Source: Quillaja saponaria
Taxonomy: Eukaryota; Streptophyta; Magnoliopsida; Fabales; Quillajaceae
Reading direction: 5' to 3'
Assembly: GCA_029379385.1 (NCBI GenBank)
Contig: CM055612.1
Coordinates: forward strand, 15,004,001 to 15,068,000
DNA: 64,000 bases
Shown here one piece after another: positions 59,888 to 64,000 of the stretch (position 1 is its first letter; every line of letters starts with the position of its first letter). Position numbers and translations under genes: made by a program. The notes below the pieces were generated by a model. It saw only the letters and a list, made by a program, of their open reading frames with translations. It was not told where the DNA came from and searched no databases.

Positions 59888-61375
59888 TTGATTTCGGCTA
59901 TTCAAGCTAGATGGCTTATCAAAAAGAAACATCAGGCTTATCTAGCTTATGTCAGGGATACTCAGCTGGAGTGTCCTCCTTTGGAGTATATTCCTGTTGT
60001 GAAGGAATTCCTTATGTGTTTTCAGAAGAGCTTCCAGGACTTCCCCATAAAAGGGAGATTAGAGTTTGGTACTAAGTTGTTACTGGGTATTCAATCGATC
60101 TTATACCTCCATATCGGATGGATTCCATTAAATTGAGGGAGCTAAAGGTGCAGTTGCAAGATTTGTTGGATAAGGGATTTATTATCCTAGTTCATCTCCT
60201 TAGGGTGCTCCTATTCTTTTTGTTAAAAAAAAAGATGGCTCGTTCCCACTGTGTATTAACTACCTGTCAGTTGAATAAAGTCATAGTGAAGAACAAGTAT
60301 CACTTTCCTAGGATAGATGATTTATTTGATCAGTTGCAAGGAGCACAGAAATATTCTAAGATTGATCTTCATTCAGCGTATCATCAACTCCAGATTAAGA
60401 AGGACGATATTCCGAAGGTTGCTTTTCTTGCCGGGTAAGGGAATTATGAGTCTTAGTTATGTCTTTTGGACTTACTAATGCTCATGCAGCATTCATGGAT
60501 CTTATTACGAGGTGTTCAAGCCTTTCTTAGTGTTTGTCATTGTTTTCATTGATGACATTTTGGTGTACTCTAGTAGTGAGGAGGAACATGAGAAATATTT
60601 TTGCATTGTCTTGCAAACACTTAGGGAAAACAAACTTTATGCTAAATTCTTTAAGTGTGAATTTTGGCTGAATCAGGTGACATTACTCGGACATGTAATT
60701 TCTAAAGATGTAATTTAGATGGATCCCAAGAAAGTTGAAGCAGTTTAGAATTGGCCTCATCCAACGAACGTGTCTGAAATTCGAAGTTTTATGGGTTTAG
60801 CCAGTTACTAGAGATTTGTTGAAAACTTCTCTTGTATTGCTGCACCCTTGACTCATTTAACTCAAAAAGGTGTTAAGTTTGTTTAGTCAGAGGCTTGCGA
60901 GGAAAGTTTTTAGAAGCTACTTGTTTGACTTCAAGCTCTAGTCCTCACACTCCCTTCTGGTACGGGAAAGTATACAGTGTTTTGTGATGCTTTTCGTATC
61001 GAACTTGGATGTGTTTTGATACAAGATAGAAAAGTGATTGCATATGCCTTGAGACAGCTAAAGAAGCATGAAATGAACTATATACCCATGATCTTGAAAT
61101 GGCAACTGTGATCTTTGCATTAAAGATATGGGAGACATTATTTGTATGGTGAAACTTGTGAGATTTTCATGAATGACAAAGGCCTTAAATACATATTTAA
61201 TCAGAAGGATTCAAACTTGAGGCGTTGTAAATGGATTGAGCTATTAGATTATGATTGCTCGATTTCCTTTCATCTGGGGAAAGCTATTGTAGTTACGGAT
61301 GCCTTGAGTAGGAAGTTAATAGGTAGCTTATCCCATATGACTTATATTCGCAGTTGGATTATTAAAGATTTATAG
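59888..61375 (+). pseudogene. Chromovirus reverse transcriptase-RNase H
   Basis: RT pieces: 59,888-60,136, 60,118-60,438 (YHFPRIDDLFDQLQGAQKYS, KIDLHSAYHQLQI) and 60,512-60,718 with the catalytic FIDDIL (Ile for the usual hydrophobic, two Asp kept). RNase H follows with [13 protein letters not shown], where the usual DAS reads DAF, and ends with VVTDALSRK. Frameshifts near 60,125, 60,440 and 61,085, and TAG stops at 60,718, 60,747, 60,810, 60,885 and 60,911, disable it. Confidence 0.88.
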
Positions 61376-61381
61376 AGGTGC

Positions 61382-62265
61382 ATGGCTAATAGAGTTAGAT
61401 TTAAAGTATCGTCTCAGGGGGTGTTGTTAGCTCACATTCAGCTGAAATCTACTTTGATTAAAGCTGTTAAAGTAGCACAGATAGCTGACTCTAAGGTGTG
61501 TGCCAAGAAAGTCAAATATGATCAATCTGTCATGAATGATTTCAGGGTGGATAGTGAAGCAATGCTAAGGTATCATGATCGTGTAGTTATGCCATCTGAT
61601 TCTGAGTTGAGAAAGAAAATTCTTGAAGCGGCTTACTATTCATCATATATGATGCAGCCTAGTTCTTCCAAGATGTATCAAAACTTGAAGAAGTTTTATT
61701 GGTGGAATGTTATGAAGAAGGATGTGGAGGATTTTGTTTCTAGATGCTTGGTATGCAAGCAAGTGAAGGCTGAACATCAGAAACCCACAGGAACATTGCA
61801 AAGGTTAGATATTCCGGAGTGGAAATGGGAGAAAGTTACTATGGACTTTGTGATAGAACTTCCCAAGACTTTTGAGGGTTTTGATTGGATTTGAATTATA
61901 TTGGATCTATTAACTAAGTCCGCACACTTTCTTCTTGTGAAAGCCACGTACTTAGCACATAAGTATGCTAAGTTGTATCTGGATGAGATTGTTTCACTAC
62001 ATGGTGTACCGATTTCTATTATTTATGACTAGGCGCTCAGTTTATTGCAGCGTTCTGGAAATCTTTTCAAGAAGCTCTTAGTACTTAATTGCTATTCAGT
62101 ACAACTTTTCATCCTCAAACTGATAGCCAGTTTGAGAGAACCATACAAACTTTGGAGGATATGTTGCAGGCTTGTGTAATGGATTTTAAGGGGAGTTGGG
62201 ATCAGCATTTGCCACTTATGGAGTTTGCCTATAACAATAGTTTCCATATTTACCTAGATGTATCA
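61382..62265 (+). pseudogene. Chromovirus integrase, zinc-finger histidines lost
   Basis: The open frame 61,382-61,894 holds the N-terminal domain: MYQNLKKFYWWNVMKKDVEDF, CLVCKQVKAEHQKP, then MDFVIELPKTFEGFDWI. The two zinc-binding histidines normally in AH-S-YS-HPG-TKMY read Tyr and Gln (AYYSSYMMQPSSSKMY). The core continues with stops (LTKSAHFLLVKATYLA) and, in another phase from 62,089, [20 protein letters not shown] with the catalytic Glu. Confidence 0.85.
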
Positions 62266-62455
62266 CACGTTTTGCAAATCAAAGAGCTGCAAGTGGATAA
62301 GATTCTGACGTATGAGGAGCAACCAGTGGCAATCATTGATAAACAAGTTTGTAAACTTCGATCGAAGGTCATTTGGCAACATTATAGTGAGCAAGAAGCC
62401 TCCTGGGAATCCAAAGATGCAATGAGGCAATGATATCCGTATCTTTTTGAATGAT
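62266..62455 (+). pseudogene. Chromovirus integrase C-terminal chromodomain
   Basis: The frame reads [20 protein letters not shown], then [19 protein letters not shown]. This matches the chromodomain of Tekay/Del-like chromoviruses (YEE-PV-I-D, W-HH-EEATWE), which helps direct insertion to heterochromatin. It ends at a TGA in place of the usual RYPHLF ending; an equivalent YPYLF follows after the stop. Confidence 0.75.
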
Positions 62456-62512
62456 TCAGGTAAACGATATACTTGTAACTATTCTATTAAAACTTGGGAC
62501 AAATTTCTTTTA

Positions 62513-62526
62513 AGGGGGGAGGAGAC
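62513..62526 (+). other. Polypurine tract of the chromovirus
   Basis: AGGGGGGAGGAGAC sits directly before the 3' LTR start. Confidence 0.85.
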
Positions 62527-63278
62527 TGTTATAACCCGTACTACACTTTTGAATTGTCGTATGCAACTTTTAATTATAAGTGCAACAAATTTATAAACAT
62601 AAGCTAGTAAACATTATATACATGTATCCAAACTCTGTCTTATTTTCCATTACCTTTTTATTTTCTTTCTTATTTCCTTTTTGTGTTGGTCGTTCCTCCC
62701 CTGTTTTGCTCTCTTTCACCGCCTTTGTCTTTGCTTTAAAATTTTCTGCCCTTTTCTCTTACTGTAGCGGAGAGAAAATCATCTTTTCCTCCTTGTTTGT
62801 TCTTGATTCTTCTTTGTTCAGCTTCATGCTTGGCTTTAGCTGCTGTGAGACTTTGTCAGGACAGTAGATGGTGGTCCTTGTAGCCATGCCTTGTTTTCCA
62901 CTGCTTCATCTCGTGTATGTCCAGCCCTTATAGCCTTATGTGTGTGTGTGTGAGTCAAAACAGCCAAGTTAGGCCTTGGCAGCAGGTGTAGTACCCTATT
63001 TTGGAGGCAACAACTTTGTCTTGCACAAGAAGGAGCTCTTTAGCTCTTTTACTTGCAATGCCAAGCACCTTAGGTTCCTCCTCCTTCTTCCTAAAAACCA
63101 TGGCAACCACCACCAAGCTAGCAGCAGCGGAGAGGTCCTTATGTGTCTTGTTTTTAGTCCAGCCGCTAAGGCAAGAAGTGAAGGCAGACCATTTTGTAAG
63201 TCAACCCCTGTTTTGCTTTATTTTTTTGTCCTAGGCCACGTATTAAACTTGTTTAAGCCTTGTTTTCCTCTTTTTTCT
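62527..63278 (+). repeat. 3' LTR of the chromovirus, interrupted
   Basis: Starts TGTTATAACCCGTACTAC after the polypurine tract. It includes the pyrimidine-rich section (62,640-62,850), a short GT microsatellite (62,939-62,951) and a stretch matching 56,095-56,370. Similarity to the 5' LTR ends at about 63,278, where another repeat starts. Open frames inside are LTR by-products. Confidence 0.85.
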
Positions 63279-64000
63279 GTTGTGAAAAATACTACACAAG
63301 TGCACGTATCATTTAAACAAGTAATAAAGAATAAGTTAAGTATTGTTCCCACGATGAATTAATTCTATCAAGCCAAGTACTAAAATTTACGATCTCCAAC
63401 TTTATCTAGACAATTGAAAATTTGAGATTGTTAGCTATGATTAAACTAAAGCAAGTAAATAAAATGACTGAACATGAGATTATGTAGAAAAAAACCTAGG
63501 ATTATAATTTCCATCACACTTCACTCGACTTACCAAATCCTATCTTGCTTAGTTATGATATTATGTTATTAACCTAGGGTTCCAAAGTTAATTATAAGTA
63601 TCTTTCAAATTGCTTATAATTCATACCTTAATTAATCAATTCACTATATATCTATGAGAATTGAATTAAGCAAGGTTCGTTAAGAACAAACCTAATTTGG
63701 CTACACAAGGTATATAAATATATGTCTATCCTATATACAAATCAAATTCAAACAACTAACAATTCTAAGATTCCTCTAGATTACCAAATCTATCTAATTG
63801 GTGATCAAGCAATTAGAAGCAATGGACATAGAATGACATAAGTAACAATAATATCAAACCCTAAGCAATCCATAGATAAAATTAAATCAAACTATCTGTG
63901 AGTTCCATCACAATCCTAGAAAAAGGATTTAGTTTATGCTACTAGATGTAAACATGATTATAACTAAGCAAATCATTAAGAACATACAAAGAAACTAAAA
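63279..64000 (+). mobile_element. Start of an unclassified repeat inserted in the 3' LTR
   Basis: Begins TGTTGTGAAAAATACTACAC and carries CAAGTGCACGTATC, CAAGTAATAAAG and TATTGTTCCCACGA, a combination I remember as common in dispersed plant repeats of the LTR type. It leaves the window, so neither its end nor a target duplication can be seen. No coding region is visible in the first 720 bases. Confidence 0.4.

Noticed and set aside
62580..63362. Open frames of 77-128 residues in the 3' LTR
   Set aside because: They lie in the pyrimidine-rich section of the LTR and run into the inserted repeat. No domain.
1..64000. CRISPR arrays, tRNA or rRNA genes, bacterial-type operons
   Set aside because: I saw no regularly spaced short repeats, no recognisable tRNA or rRNA stretches, and no clustered unspliced genes. 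All sites resembling tRNA 3' ends are retroelement primer sites.

Overview
This window looks like repeat-rich, AT-rich nuclear DNA from a dicotyledonous plant. The evidence is spliced host genes with plant-only homologues (a GT64 glycosyltransferase and a plant TPR protein), several plant LTR-retrotransposon lineages, a Helitron, a CACTA-like element and an integrated pararetrovirus. There are no bacterial-style operons, and I recognised no CRISPR arrays, tRNA genes or rRNA genes. The species cannot be fixed from the sequence.

Layout. 1-787 is the end of a minus-strand LTR. 788-11,000 is a decayed minus-strand Helitron split by a genome-length, rearranged endogenous caulimovirid (about 1,692-9,033); 754-761 bp of Helitron sequence is present on both sides of the virus. 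11,690-11,845 is the tail of a LINE, and about 11,880-13,619 is probably a Copia-type LTR. 13,647-34,445 is dominated by long (3-3.7 kb) LTRs of one Gypsy family: a solo LTR with an internal inverted duplication (13,647-21,821, TSD GTAAC), a second solo LTR nested in it in opposite orientation (17,547-20,698, TSD TTAAG), an LTR still followed by a primer-binding site (22,323-26,044), a CACTA-like non-autonomous element (28,797-30,218) and another solo LTR (30,903-34,445, TSD GTTTT).

34,446-44,359 is the only host-gene island. A five-exon GT64 gene (36,083-40,915, plus strand) faces a two-exon TPR gene (41,728-43,612, minus strand). Both read almost end to end, but both carry disabling lesions: one frameshift in GT64, and two frameshifts plus a stop in TPR. 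They are either recent pseudogenes or carry sequence errors.

44,360-54,197 is a full-length Tat-lineage Gypsy element (TSD CATGT) with a second, archaeal-type RNase H, tandem repeats after the integrase, and a long antisense reading region. 54,990-63,278 holds a decayed chromodomain-bearing Gypsy element (chromovirus, probably Tekay-like) whose LTRs belong to the family that litters 1-34 kb. An unclassified repeat begins at 63,279 and leaves the window.

Nothing here forms a pathway. The story is genome turnover: one chromovirus family reduced mostly to solo LTRs, nesting, inverted duplication, and a virus integration with an unusually large target duplication.
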